Shown here: one piece after another, positions 26,891-35,449 of the stretch
Numbering within the stretch: position 1 is the stretch's first letter
Layout: every line of letters begins with the position of its first letter
From: Ignavibacteriales bacterium
Lineage (GTDB): Bacteria > Bacteroidota > Ignavibacteria > Ignavibacteriales > Melioribacteraceae
Assembly (NCBI GenBank): GCA_026390775.1
Contig: JAPLFF010000003.1
Span: forward strand, 784,266-848,265
DNA length: 64,000 bases
Direction: 5' to 3'
The notes under the pieces: generated by a model
Seen by the model: only the letters and a program-made list of their open reading frames with translations
Told to the model about the DNA's origin: nothing
The model's database searches: none
Translations under genes and position numbers: made by a program

Positions 26891-28213
26891 ATGAAAAAAA
26901 AATTGTGGAACTCTACGTTTTTCTCAGCGGTCTTTGCGGTAAGCCTTTTCTTCTTATCAATTAACCAACTAAACGCACAGTCTGTTGATTCTTTAGTGGT
27001 GGAAGCAGTAAAAAATAATCTGCAGTTGAAATCACTTCAATATAAAATTACTGCTTCTGAAAAGAGAACTGAATCGATCAACACTCTTCCGGCGCCGAAT
27101 CTTTCGGTCGAGTTTTCTCAAGTACCAACAAATACTTTTGATGTTTGGAATCAATCCAATTCCAACAACTTCGCTCTCTCTCAAATGTTTCCTCTTGGCG
27201 GAAAGTTGAATGCAATGGCGGAGGTGGAGAGAAAAAATACTTTGGTTGAAGGTAGCAATTATGAGATATATAAAATTAATCTTACTGCCCAAGTTAAAAT
27301 GTCGTACTACACACTTTGGTTGTTTGATAGAAAAATCGAAGTCCAAAAGAAAAACATCTCATTGATAAATGAGCTAACCAAATCAGTTGAATCCTCTTAC
27401 TACACGAACAAGATCAATCAAGCGGATCTTCTCACACTTCAAAGTGAAATTGCATCTTCCGAAACCCAGCTTTTGATTCTGGAAAGACAAAAAGAAGCTG
27501 AGATTTACAAACTCAATAAGCTACTCGGACGTAATCTTGACTCGAAAGAAGTTTATGCCGTTACAGATTTCTCAGTGGATATACTTTCATCTTCTCAATC
27601 AAAATTAGAAGAACTACTTGGTTCCTTAAATCCTTCGCTTAAAAAGATGGATAGTATGATCGAAATGAATAAGGCAATGATTGATGCAAACAACCGAGAG
27701 TTAATTCCAGACTTGATGATTCAAGGAATGCTTATGAGAATGCCGCGAGGAATGATCTTAACATCGAAAAGCGATCTTACAATGCTCGATCCGAAAACAG
27801 AAACAATGTATTCGCTGATGTTCTCAATCAATCTTCCGTTTGCTCCATGGTCAATCAACAAATACAAAGCTAAGGAAGAAGAATTATTTGCCGGAATCAA
27901 CAGCATTGAATATGAAAAATCCGATATGCAGCGCGAGATGACTTCTCAATTGAAAACAGCTCTTGTTAAATATAACACCGCAGTTGATCTGACTAAACTT
28001 TACAATGAGAAAGTTATTCCGCTTTATAGCAAAGCGGCGGAATCACAAGTTTCGGCATATCAGAATAACAGAACCGGTGTTACAACCGTAATTGATTCTT
28101 ACCGCATGTTATTGATGCAGCAGATGAATTATTACATGTCGCAAGCTGATATTCAAATGTCATTAGCGGAAATCGAAATGATGGTGGGAACAACTCTTAA
28201 AAGTTTTAGGTGA
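26891..28213 (+). CDS. TolC-family outer-membrane efflux channel (CusC/CzcC-like)
   Basis: Starting at the ATG at 26891, the protein is about 440 residues. It has a signal peptide (KKKLWNSTFFSAVFAVSLFF, cleavage near LNAQS) and two OEP repeats of long amphipathic helices, e.g. QSNSNNFALSQMFPLGGKLN and YQNNRTGVTTVIDSYRMLLM. The frame is open back to an ATG at 26792, but those extra 33 residues are encoded by repeat-like DNA and would precede the signal peptide, so they are rejected. It is the outer-membrane exit duct of the CusA-type pump. It follows cusA directly and is followed by the adaptor 40 bp on. Confidence 0.88.
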   Translation: MKKKLWNSTFFSAVFAVSLFFLSINQLNAQSVDSLVVEAVKNNLQLKSLQYKITASEKRTESINTLPAPNLSVEFSQVPTNTFDVWNQSNSNNFALSQMFPLGGKLNAMAEVERKNTLVEGSNYEIYKINLTAQVKMSYYTLWLFDRKIEVQKKNISLINELTKSVESSYYTNKINQADLLTLQSEIASSETQLLILERQKEAEIYKLNKLLGRNLDSKEVYAVTDFSVDILSSSQSKLEELLGSLNPSLKKMDSMIEMNKAMIDANNRELIPDLMIQGMLMRMPRGMILTSKSDLTMLDPKTETMYSLMFSINLPFAPWSINKYKAKEEELFAGINSIEYEKSDMQREMTSQLKTALVKYNTAVDLTKLYNEKVIPLYSKAAESQVSAYQNNRTGVTTVIDSYRMLLMQQMNYYMSQADIQMSLAEIEMMVGTTLKSFR

Positions 28214-28253
28214 TACTATGAAAATTTTTATAAGAATAAATAGAGGAACAAAA

Positions 28254-29519
28254 ATGAAAATAGTGAGATATCTATTCATTCCATTTATTGCTTTTGCTCT
28301 TGTACTCTCAGGCTGCACAAAATCTTCAGAGAACGGTAAGCAAGAAAACACGGAAGTTAAACAAAAAGATTATTGGACATGCACCATGCATCCGCAAGTC
28401 CACATGGATAGACCGGGCGCTTGCCCGATTTGCGGAATGGATCTCATCAAAAAAATTGCTGATGAAAACGAACAACCAGCGAATGATAAAGATATGGTGA
28501 ACATGGTTACGCTTAGCGGTAAAAAACAAGTTCTCGCAAATGTTTCAACTGTTATTGTGAAGAAAGAAAATCTTCAAGAACAAGTTACTGCATACAGCTA
28601 TCTAGATTTTGTTGAGAACAACCGCAAAACAATTTCTGCGCGTTTCAACGGAAGAATTGAAAAGCTGTTTGTTAATAAAACCGGAGATTATATTAAGAAA
28701 GGCCAACCGCTATTTGAAATATACAGTCCGGATTTAGTACAAGCGCAGAATGAATATCTGATTGCGCTGAACAATTCTTCAAACTCTTCTTCGCTTCTTA
28801 AAGCTACAAAGAAGAAATTGGAAATCTTCGGATTGACTCCAGAACAGATTCAAACGCTTGAAAAGACACGAGAGATAAACATCACTCTGACATATTTCTC
28901 CCCTACAAATGGAACTGTGATTGAGAAGAAAGTTCAAGAAGGTGTTTATGTAAATGAAGGAACTGTAATTTATGATGTTGCCGAACTTTCAACTCTTTGG
29001 AATATCGCTGAAGTATACGAAAATAATTTATCGAATGTAAGAGTTGGGAGCTCAGTTAAACTACACTTACGAGCTTATCCCGGTGAAGAGTTTAACGGAA
29101 GAGTTACTTTCATTTATCCGGTAATTAATTCGCAAACAAGAACGGTAAAAGTAAGAAGTGAATTTTCTAATTACGGCGGTAAACTTAAACCGCAAATGTA
29201 TGGTGAAACTGTATTCAACAAAGCCGGCGGACAAGGTTTACTTGTTCCGGCAGATGCAGTTATCATTGCCGGTAAAAGAGCTGTTGTTTGGGTAAAAACC
29301 GGTGATGGAATGTTTGAAGCACACAGTGTTCAAATCGGCAATCGCTTCGGGGATAAATATCAAATTATTTCCGGATTAAATGAAGGCGATGAGATAGCAG
29401 CTACTGGTGGTTTCTTAATTGATTCCGAAAGTCAGCTTAAAACCGGAATGCCTAGCGGCGATAAAATAAACGGTTCAAAAAAATCAGCTCCCAGCACAAT
29501 GCCTGGAATGAAAATGTAA
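28254..29519 (+). CDS. cusB: CusB-like periplasmic adaptor with N-terminal heavy-metal-binding domain
   Basis: From ATG 28254 (after AGAGGAAC) the protein is about 421 residues; an in-frame ATG at 28218 adds 12 residues ahead of the signal and is less likely. It has a lipoprotein signal (LVLSGC) and then a heavy-metal-binding domain YWTCTMHPQVHMDRPGACPI followed by CGMDL. The rest is a membrane-fusion-protein body: the lipoyl/barrel halves (ISARFNGRIEKLFVNKTGDY, SPTNGTVIEKKVQEGVYVNE), a coiled hairpin (LVQAQNEYLIALNNS) and a Met-rich tail (TMPGMKM). It links CusA to the TolC-like channel. Confidence 0.92.
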   Translation: MKIVRYLFIPFIAFALVLSGCTKSSENGKQENTEVKQKDYWTCTMHPQVHMDRPGACPICGMDLIKKIADENEQPANDKDMVNMVTLSGKKQVLANVSTVIVKKENLQEQVTAYSYLDFVENNRKTISARFNGRIEKLFVNKTGDYIKKGQPLFEIYSPDLVQAQNEYLIALNNSSNSSSLLKATKKKLEIFGLTPEQIQTLEKTREINITLTYFSPTNGTVIEKKVQEGVYVNEGTVIYDVAELSTLWNIAEVYENNLSNVRVGSSVKLHLRAYPGEEFNGRVTFIYPVINSQTRTVKVRSEFSNYGGKLKPQMYGETVFNKAGGQGLLVPADAVIIAGKRAVVWVKTGDGMFEAHSVQIGNRFGDKYQIISGLNEGDEIAATGGFLIDSESQLKTGMPSGDKINGSKKSAPSTMPGMKM

Positions 29520-29570
29520 TATCTAATTCATGAAGAATAAGCATGAACAAAATACATAAGGAGTAACAAA

Positions 29571-29900
29571 ATGAAATCACTCAAAATTCTTTTAATTGCA
29601 TGCACGTTAATCGCAACTTCTTCGCTGGTAATTCTTGCACAAGAGAATACGCATGGGAATCATTCTAAAATGGAAATGAAAAAAGATTCTGTAAAATCAG
29701 AAAATATCGTTCGTAAAGGCGTTATTAATCTGAAAGCAATCGATAAAAACAAAGATGGGAAAGTATTTCAAGATCAAATGGATTGGAATGTAATTTCCGA
29801 TAAATCTGGAAAGTGTCCGTTATGTAATATGAAATTAAAAGAAGTTACACTTGAAGATGCTAAGAAAAATTTAACAGAACACGGTTACAAAACAAAATAA
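29571..29900 (+). CDS. Small exported protein with EF-hand-like loop and degenerate metal-binding domain
   Basis: The 109-residue protein has a signal peptide (KSLKILLIACTLIATSSLVI), a His/Met-rich stretch (THGNHSKMEMKK), the EF-hand-like loop IDKNKDGKV and a heavy-metal-binding-domain remnant. In the latter the second motif is present (CPLCNMKLKEV) but the first CPM is replaced by DQM. It is a paralogue of the next gene, sharing IVRKGVINLKAIDKN-type sequence. It probably binds metal in the periplasm in support of the pump. The loss of one Cys pair suggests a changed or weaker metal site. Confidence 0.7.
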   Translation: MKSLKILLIACTLIATSSLVILAQENTHGNHSKMEMKKDSVKSENIVRKGVINLKAIDKNKDGKVFQDQMDWNVISDKSGKCPLCNMKLKEVTLEDAKKNLTEHGYKTK

Positions 29901-29919
29901 ATCAACTACTGGAGGAAAT

Positions 29920-30489
29920 ATGTTTCAACAAAGTAATTTTACAAAACTTTTTATCATCGCTGTATTATTTATTGCTTCTTCAATATTTGCTCAAAACAAA
30001 TCAATGCATATGCAAATGAAAGATATGAAGACTGAAAAACAATCTACTGACTCAAGTATTGTTCGAAAAGGTATAATTGACTTAAAATCTATTGATAAAA
30101 ATAATGATGGTAAAGTCTATCAATGCCCGATGGAAGCAAATGTTTTATCAGATGAAAAAGGTGAATGTCCTTTATGTGGAATGGATATAAAAGAAGTTAC
30201 CATAGAAAAAGCTAAAGAAAAATTATTAAAAAGAGGATTTAAAGTTTCGGAAACAGAATTAAAAGAAAATCCCGGAACTGTAAATAAATCAACCGACACA
30301 AAACTTAGCATTTGGAACAAGGTTTGCCCTGTAACGGGTGAAGATGTAGATACTGATACACCCACAGAGGTATACCAAGGAAAAACAATTGGATTTTGCT
30401 GTTCAGGATGTATTAAAAAATTCAAAAAAGATCCGGAAAAGTATATGAAGAATTTAAGTGAGGATGGGTCAAAATTCCTAGATAAATAA
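29920..30489 (+). CDS. Exported metal-binding protein with heavy-metal-binding and YHS domains
   Basis: The 189-residue protein has a signal peptide, a His/Met stretch (KSMHMQMKDMK) and an EF-hand-like loop (IDKNNDGKV). An intact heavy-metal-binding domain follows (YQCPMEANVLSDEKGECPLC then GMDI, about residues 67-90), and then a C-terminal YHS-type domain (VCPVTGEDVD to FCCSGCIKKFKKDPEKYM, about 136-173). YHS domains are common in copper-handling proteins. The start follows a strong GGAGG site. It closes the efflux cluster and is followed by a terminator. Confidence 0.8.
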   Translation: MFQQSNFTKLFIIAVLFIASSIFAQNKSMHMQMKDMKTEKQSTDSSIVRKGIIDLKSIDKNNDGKVYQCPMEANVLSDEKGECPLCGMDIKEVTIEKAKEKLLKRGFKVSETELKENPGTVNKSTDTKLSIWNKVCPVTGEDVDTDTPTEVYQGKTIGFCCSGCIKKFKKDPEKYMKNLSEDGSKFLDK

Positions 30490-30497
30490 AATCATTC

Positions 30498-30530
30498 AGA
30501 GCCTAAGAATTCTTTCTCAGGCTCTTTTTA
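30498..30530 (+). terminator. Rho-independent terminator closing the metal-efflux cluster
   Basis: AGAGCCT (30498-30504) pairs with AGGCTCT (30519-30525), with an inner AAGAA/TTCTT extension and a T run, just past the last gene of the cluster. Confidence 0.8.
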
Positions 30531-30551
30531 AATGCTAATAAATGAACTATT

Positions 30552-30579
30552 TTGACAATTATTGGGTTAAAATTATAGT
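30552..30579 (+). promoter_or_regulatory. Candidate promoter for the sigma-factor gene and its 335-nt leader
   Basis: TTGACA (30552-30557), a 16-bp spacer and TATAGT (30574-30579) form a good sigma-70-like promoter, 335 bp before the TTG start of the sigma factor. The leader it would produce contains an imperfect hairpin at 30783-30814 and a long-range inverted repeat CTTACTTTTGA/TCAAAAGTAAG (30679-30689 and 30844-30854). I see no gene in this 425-bp gap. The phylum often uses TTTG/TAnnTTTG promoters instead, so the call is uncertain. Confidence 0.4.
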
Positions 30580-30914
30580 CTAAATGTTATTCAGATATTT
30601 ATTGTCAGCAATTTATTATATAAACTAAACTTTTGTTACCATATAGTTAGATTTTGATAGACAATCAGACAAAATTTACTTACTTTTGAGCGGTGATTTT
30701 AATTAGCACATATCAAATAACTACTTATAAAAATAAGTTTTGTACTCTCTTTTCAAATTCACATCAGAGACAAATTAAATAAGGAGAAAATATTCATAAG
30801 AAGAATATTTCCCCTCTTTAGGAACTTTATCGAGTAATAAGAGTCAAAAGTAAGTTTAATCCAGTAAAAATTAGTTTATCAGTAGAAAATTTTAATTCAA
30901 GGAGATAGTAAGAA

Positions 30915-31775
30915 TTGAAGATTACGAAGCAATTTACAAACCGCGAAAGTAAATCTTTAGATCAGTACCTACAAGAGATCGGGAAAGTAGATCTCCTTAC
31001 ACCAAATGAAGAAATTGAATTGGCAATTCGTATCAAAAAGGGAGATCAATTAGCTCTTGAGAAACTTACTAAAGCAAATTTAAGATTTGTCGTAAGTGTT
31101 GCCAAACAATATCAGAATCAAGGTCTTCCTCTTGGTGATTTAATCAATGAAGGTAACTTAGGTTTGATAAAAGCCGGAAGAAGATTTGATGAAACACGCG
31201 GCTTCAAATTTATTTCTTATGCAGTTTGGTGGATTCGCCAATCAATTATGCAGGCAATTGCAGAACAGTCTAGAATGGTTCGTCTTCCGTTGAATCGTGT
31301 TGGTGCATTGAATAAAATGGGAAAAGCACTCAGCCAACTCGAACAAGAATATGAGCGAAGACCAAGTCCCGAAGAAATTGCTACTCAACTTGATATGGAT
31401 GTTTCTGATGTTACTTATGCTATGCAGATTGCAGGCCGTCACGTTTCAATGGATGCACCGTTTGCTCATAGTGAAGATAACAATAACAGTTTGTTAGATG
31501 TTATGCCGAATGATGATCAACCGGCTCCGGATTTTACTCTTATGAAGGAATCTCTAAAAGCTGAAATTGAAAGATCACTTTCTACACTAACTGAAAGAGA
31601 AGCCGAAGTCATTCGTCTTTACTTTGGATTAGGTAAAGAACACTCACTTACTTTAGAAGAGATCGGTGAGAAACTGAATCTAACCCGCGAACGTGTTCGC
31701 CAGATTAAAGAGAAAGCATTAATCAGATTACGCCATTCTACACGAAGTAAAAATTTGAAAGCATATCTTGGTTAA
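30915..31775 (+). CDS. rpoD: Principal RNA polymerase sigma factor (RpoD/SigA, short form)
   Basis: The 286-residue protein is the short primary sigma factor typical of Bacteroidetes and relatives, lacking the large region 1.1. Region 1.2 is [20 protein letters not shown]. Region 2 includes [25 protein letters not shown] and [19 protein letters not shown]. Region 4 ends in [20 protein letters not shown]. The start is TTG at 30915: an in-frame TAA lies at 30909-30911, leaving no ATG possible, and GGAG sits at 30901-30904. The N-terminus [12 protein letters not shown] matches relatives exactly in position. A terminator follows. Confidence 0.95.
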   Translation: MKITKQFTNRESKSLDQYLQEIGKVDLLTPNEEIELAIRIKKGDQLALEKLTKANLRFVVSVAKQYQNQGLPLGDLINEGNLGLIKAGRRFDETRGFKFISYAVWWIRQSIMQAIAEQSRMVRLPLNRVGALNKMGKALSQLEQEYERRPSPEEIATQLDMDVSDVTYAMQIAGRHVSMDAPFAHSEDNNNSLLDVMPNDDQPAPDFTLMKESLKAEIERSLSTLTEREAEVIRLYFGLGKEHSLTLEEIGEKLNLTRERVRQIKEKALIRLRHSTRSKNLKAYLG

Positions 31776-31791
31776 TTTTGGAAATTAATAT

Positions 31792-31821
31792 AAAGCCCCT
31801 TGCATTGCGAGGGGCTTTTTT
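31792..31821 (+). terminator. Rho-independent terminator after rpoD
   Basis: AAAGCCCCT (31792-31800) pairs with AGGGGCTTT (31810-31818) across a 9-nt loop, followed by TTT. It lies 16 bp after the stop codon. Confidence 0.92.
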
Positions 31822-31871
31822 GTTTTAAACTGACTATTTTTGAATTGTTTAGAATACATTTTGGGAATTAT

Positions 31872-33287
31872 GTGAAAACATTATTTAAAATATTTTTCCT
31901 TTTGATTTTGTCTTTATCACAGATCAATGCACAAAAAGAAATTTTAGGTTACTGGTCCGGAAAATTGAAAATGCTCAGTATGGAATTGAATTTTCAAATT
32001 CAAGTTTCCAAATCAAATAAAGCTCTCGATGGATTCATTAATATCCCTTCTCAAAAAGTTAGCAAATATAAATTACCAGTCTTTACATATAGAAAAAATC
32101 AAGTCCATTTTGAACTGCCCGGTTCAGCAGGTGTTGCAAAATTTGACGGCAGATTAAAAGCTGATTCAATAAAAGGAACACTTCTTCAAGCAGGTATTAA
32201 AGGAATATTCAATTTAGTTAAAACAGATCAGCCGGTTAAAGAAGAGAAAGTTGAAATACAAAAGAAAGAACCTCTTCCCTATTCAGAAGAAGATATCGCA
32301 TTTAAAAGTGGACGAATACTACTTGCTGGAACATTAACAACACCCAAGACCGAAGGCATATATCCTGCAGTAATTCTTCTAACTGGAAACGGACCGCAAG
32401 ACAGAGATGAAGATGTTTTCGGATTTAAAATTTTTCAAATAATTGCCGACTACTTAACCAAAAATGGTTTTGCTGTTCTTAGATATGATGACCGCGGCGT
32501 TGGCGGGTCAACCGGTAACACAATGCAATCTACAACTGAAGATTTTTCAAACGATGCGCTCGCAGCAATCGAATTTCTCAAAAAGCAAAATAAAATTGAT
32601 CAAACAAAAATTGGTTTATTGGGACACAGTGAAGGCGCACAAATAGCTGAACTTGCTGCTGTTAATTCAAAAGATGTTTCTTTTATAGTATTGCTTTCCG
32701 GAAATGGTGTTGATGGCGGCAAGGCATTGATAGAACAGCAAAAATTAATTTTAAAAGCAAGCGGCGTTGCAGATACTCTAATTACACAAAATTTGGAATT
32801 ACAAAATAAGATTAACTACGCTCTCCGTAATGATATTGACCTCAATGATATTCGAAAAGATATCAGAGCATTTGCTGAAAAAGATTTTGCCGGCTTAAGC
32901 AAGGAAGTAAAAAATTCTATTCAGAATAAAGAAACTTATCTCAACTCTAACGTTCAATCACAAATTCAGATTTTCAATAATCCTTGGTTTAGGTATTACG
33001 TTAAATATGACCCGATTCCAACATTAGAAAAAATTAAGATTCCGGTTCTAATGTTATTTGGAGAATTAGATTTACAATTTCCTCCTTCCTTAAATAAACA
33101 AAGAATGGAAGATGCACTTGTTAAAGCCGGAAATAGAAATTTCGAATCAATTGTACTTCCAAAAGCAAATCATTTATATCAAGAAGCAAAAATCGGAATT
33201 CCAGCAGAATACTCAGAATTGAAAAAGGAATTTGTGCCCGATTTTTTAGAAACAATTGGAATTTGGATTCAAACTGTTATAAAATAA
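31872..33287 (+). CDS. Secreted alpha/beta-hydrolase (serine esterase/peptidase-like)
   Basis: From the GTG at 31872 the protein is about 471 residues, with a signal peptide (KTLFKIFFLLILSLSQINAQ). The frame stays open to an ATG at 31800, but that start falls inside the rpoD terminator and precedes the signal, so GTG is preferred. An N-terminal domain of about 125 residues (ILGYWSGKLKMLSMELNFQI) resembles lipocalin-like strands. The hydrolase domain follows: LLTGNGPQDRDED, RYDDRGVGGS, the elbow LLGHSEGAQIAELA (Ser), LLSGNG, LFGELDLQFPP (acid) and ANHLYQEA (His). It is likely periplasmic; the substrate is unknown. Confidence 0.85.
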   Translation: MKTLFKIFFLLILSLSQINAQKEILGYWSGKLKMLSMELNFQIQVSKSNKALDGFINIPSQKVSKYKLPVFTYRKNQVHFELPGSAGVAKFDGRLKADSIKGTLLQAGIKGIFNLVKTDQPVKEEKVEIQKKEPLPYSEEDIAFKSGRILLAGTLTTPKTEGIYPAVILLTGNGPQDRDEDVFGFKIFQIIADYLTKNGFAVLRYDDRGVGGSTGNTMQSTTEDFSNDALAAIEFLKKQNKIDQTKIGLLGHSEGAQIAELAAVNSKDVSFIVLLSGNGVDGGKALIEQQKLILKASGVADTLITQNLELQNKINYALRNDIDLNDIRKDIRAFAEKDFAGLSKEVKNSIQNKETYLNSNVQSQIQIFNNPWFRYYVKYDPIPTLEKIKIPVLMLFGELDLQFPPSLNKQRMEDALVKAGNRNFESIVLPKANHLYQEAKIGIPAEYSELKKEFVPDFLETIGIWIQTVIK

Positions 33288-33428
33288 TTTATTCAACGCG
33301 TTGTGTGAATTAAATAATATAGATTGGTAAGTTAACCCCGCGATTAATCGCGGGGTTAGAAAAACATAACGCAGTTATAAAACCGTTTTAACGGTTTACA
33401 TTCTAATTCACATAACGGGTTTATTCAA
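33288..33428. mobile_element. MITE-like element with terminal inverted repeats and 9-bp direct repeats
   Basis: TTTATTCAA occurs at 33288-33296 and 33420-33428. Inside are inverted ends AACGCGTTGTGTGAATTA (33295-33312) and the reverse complement of AACCCGTTATGTGAATTA (33404-33421), matching at 16 of 18. The interior has a perfect 26-bp palindrome (33333-33358, TAACCCCGCGATT and its complement) and the hairpin AAACCGTT-TT-AACGGTTT (33380-33397). No gene is inside. The layout is that of a small non-autonomous transposon. Confidence 0.6.
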
Positions 33429-33450
33429 TTCTTTTAATACAGGATAAAAT

Positions 33451-34566
33451 ATGTTAGATAATCAAAATCGAGTTGCCGGACTATCAAGTATGATGGGCAA
33501 TACTCCCCTATTAGAAATTAAATTTTTATTTAACGGAGAGAAGAGAAGAATTTTTGCCAAGGCAGAAAATCTAAACATGACTGGAAGCATCAAGGATAGA
33601 ATGGCATTCTTCATTTTTAAGAACGGATATGAAAAAAATAATTTAAGACCAGGCGCGTTAATCATCGAAGCAACAAGCGGAAATACTGGAATTTCTTTCT
33701 CTGCTATCGGCAGAGCTCTCGGGCATCCAGTAACTATCTTTATACCTGATTGGATGAGCCATGAAAGAATTAATCTCATTAAAAGTTTTGGAGCTAATAT
33801 TGTTTTGGTAAGCAAAGAAGAAGGCGGATTTCTCGGAAGCATTCAACGCGCTGAAGAGTTAGCCGCTAAAACAGAAAATTCTTTTCTCCCGAGACAATTC
33901 TCGAACAATGATAATTGTGAAGCGCATTACCGAACTACCGGACCGGAAATTTTTTGGCAATTACAATTTCACGGTTTAAAACCGGATGCATTTATAGCGG
34001 GTGTTGGAACCGGCGGAACTATTATGGGAACGGGACGGTTTCTAAAAGAAAAATATCCGGATATAAAAATTTATCCTTTGGAGCCATCTAATTCTCCAAC
34101 GCTTTCAACCGGTTACAAAGTTGGCAAGCACCGCATACAAGGTATATCCGATGAATTCATCCCGCAGATATTAAAATTAAATTCCTTAGATAAAGTTGTT
34201 GACGTTGACGATGGAGATGCAATTATTATGGCTCAAAAACTTGCGTCCGAACTTGGCATCGGTGTAGGAATTTCATCGGGCGCTAATTTACTTGGAGCTC
34301 TAAAAATTCAGAATGAACTTGGTAAAGATGCTGTTGTTGTAACAGTTTTTTCCGACGACAATAAAAAATATTTAAGCACGGATTTATTCCACGAAGAACC
34401 AATTAAAAAAGATTTCCTGGCTCCGCATATTAAATTGTTGGAAGTACGTGCATTCAAACGTGTTTGTTATACTTGCTGTAATCCTGAAGAATGTACGGAT
34501 GCGCATTTTGAAACCGCATTTGAATTTCCGAATGGCTGTCCAAGAAAGGTTGATACAAAATTCTAG
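33451..34566 (+). CDS. Cysteine-synthase-family PLP enzyme with Cys-rich C-terminal tail
   Basis: The 371-residue protein has the CysK/CysM/cystathionine-beta-synthase fold: GNTPLLEI (about residue 17), PLP-lysine segment [12 protein letters not shown] (about 42-53), [18 protein letters not shown] (about 71) and [15 protein letters not shown] (phosphate site, about 187). It is about 50 residues longer than CysK. The C-terminal extension carries a Cys cluster, [16 protein letters not shown], then FPNGCPRK. It could make cysteine from O-acetylserine or act on another beta-substituted amino acid; no cysE or sulfate genes adjoin. Confidence 0.82.
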   Translation: MLDNQNRVAGLSSMMGNTPLLEIKFLFNGEKRRIFAKAENLNMTGSIKDRMAFFIFKNGYEKNNLRPGALIIEATSGNTGISFSAIGRALGHPVTIFIPDWMSHERINLIKSFGANIVLVSKEEGGFLGSIQRAEELAAKTENSFLPRQFSNNDNCEAHYRTTGPEIFWQLQFHGLKPDAFIAGVGTGGTIMGTGRFLKEKYPDIKIYPLEPSNSPTLSTGYKVGKHRIQGISDEFIPQILKLNSLDKVVDVDDGDAIIMAQKLASELGIGVGISSGANLLGALKIQNELGKDAVVVTVFSDDNKKYLSTDLFHEEPIKKDFLAPHIKLLEVRAFKRVCYTCCNPEECTDAHFETAFEFPNGCPRKVDTKF

Positions 34567-34630
34567 TTAATAAAGTTTTCCCCTCTTTGCGGGGCTGTCC
34601 GTATTGAGCAATGGGTTATAAGGAGTTTAT

Positions 34631-34978
34631 TTAATCTCGTATTAATCTTTCTTGTAAAAGTTTTTGCATATCTCTACGACCATCCAAGACACAATGAATA
34701 AAAACCTCTTTCTCAATAATTTGATAAATAATACGATAAGGTTTATAGTTTAGTTCTAGAAAATCATTTATTCCAAGCAAACTTAATTCTGGAGGGACGT
34801 GACCACGCTTTGGATATTCTTGAAGGGATAAACATTTCTCATACAATTTCGAGTATAAATTCTCGGCTCTTTCTTTAGAATCATTAAAATAAACATATTT
34901 ATAAATTTCAAATAAATCTTTTTCAGCAGATGAAACGATATTAACTTTGAACTTCACGTTGTCCCCGTTTAAAAGCAT
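34631..34978 (-). CDS. RelE/ParE-family toxin of a type II toxin-antitoxin pair
   Basis: The 115-residue protein has the ParE/RelE pattern: an N-terminal strand-helix (VNIVSSAEKDLFEIYKYVYF), ENLYSKLYEKCLSLQEYPKRGHVPPEL (about residues 37-63) and YKPYRIIYQIIEKEVFIHCVLDGRRD (about 78-103). Members are mRNA interferases or gyrase inhibitors; which kind is undetermined. Its ATG lies inside the antitoxin gene (38-bp overlap); a GTG eight codons in, shortening the overlap to 17 bp, is equally possible. Antitoxin first, toxin second is the usual order. Confidence 0.85.
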   Translation of the reverse strand: MLLNGDNVKFKVNIVSSAEKDLFEIYKYVYFNDSKERAENLYSKLYEKCLSLQEYPKRGHVPPELSLLGINDFLELNYKPYRIIYQIIEKEVFIHCVLDGRRDMQKLLQERLIRD

Positions 34979-35243
34979 TTATACGACTTCGAACATTTTC
35001 AAACGTTTTTTCTAATGTTTTATAATTACCTTTTCTTAATTCTTTTCCACTCAATGCAAGAATTTTTAATAGAGCAATGCTCTCTTGTGTCTTTTCATAT
35101 ACTTTGACATCTTGAAGAATAACTTTTGCTTCACCGTTATGCGTGATAATCAATGTTTTTTGATTCTCTGCAACATCGCGGATAACTTCAGAAGCATGTG
35201 TTTTTAAATAACTTATTGGCTTTACCGCTTCACTGAATTTCAT
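34941..35243 (-). CDS. Phd/YefM-family antitoxin
   Basis: The 100-residue protein begins with the Phd/YefM DNA-binding domain: VKPISYLKTHASEVIRDVAE, then LIITHNGEAKVILQDVKVYE (about residues 30-49). A charged, flexible C-terminal half (GKELRKGNYKTLEKTFENVR) would wrap the toxin. It overlaps the downstream toxin gene and probably autoregulates the pair. The ATG is preceded by a weak A-rich ribosome site. Confidence 0.87.
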   Translation of the reverse strand: MKFSEAVKPISYLKTHASEVIRDVAENQKTLIITHNGEAKVILQDVKVYEKTQESIALLKILALSGKELRKGNYKTLEKTFENVRSRINAFKRGQREVQS

Positions 35244-35351
35244 TTTGTTCCTTTTAATTTTACGACCACAATATAGCCCTTTAAGTAGTCTCGATCAATC
35301 CAAACATCAAATCTGATTTTATGCTTTATACCGTGTTGTTTTAAGCCGTCG

Positions 35352-35436
35352 CTCAGATTTACCCGCCATCTTATTGGCGGGACAGCAATTTATTTCGTCA
35401 AGTTTGCCCGCCGGTTTGTTGGCGGGGTCCATACCT
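35352..35436. repeat. Two GC-rich hairpins (CCCGCC...GGCGGG)
   Basis: CCCGCCA-TCTTAT-TGGCGGG and, about 45 bp later, GCCCGCC-GGTTTGTT-GGCGGGG stand out in AT-rich DNA between the antitoxin and a small lipoprotein gene. GTCAAG and CTTGAC flank the second. They resemble dispersed palindromic repeats; the related hairpin GTCAAGGA-GTGG-TCCTTGAC lies at 35801-35820. Confidence 0.55.
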
Positions 35437-35449
35437 TGACTGAAACAAT

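Noticed and set aside
31800..31871. ATG at 31800 as the start of the secreted hydrolase
   Set aside because: It lies inside the rpoD terminator hairpin and the extra residues precede the signal peptide; the GTG at 31872 fits better.
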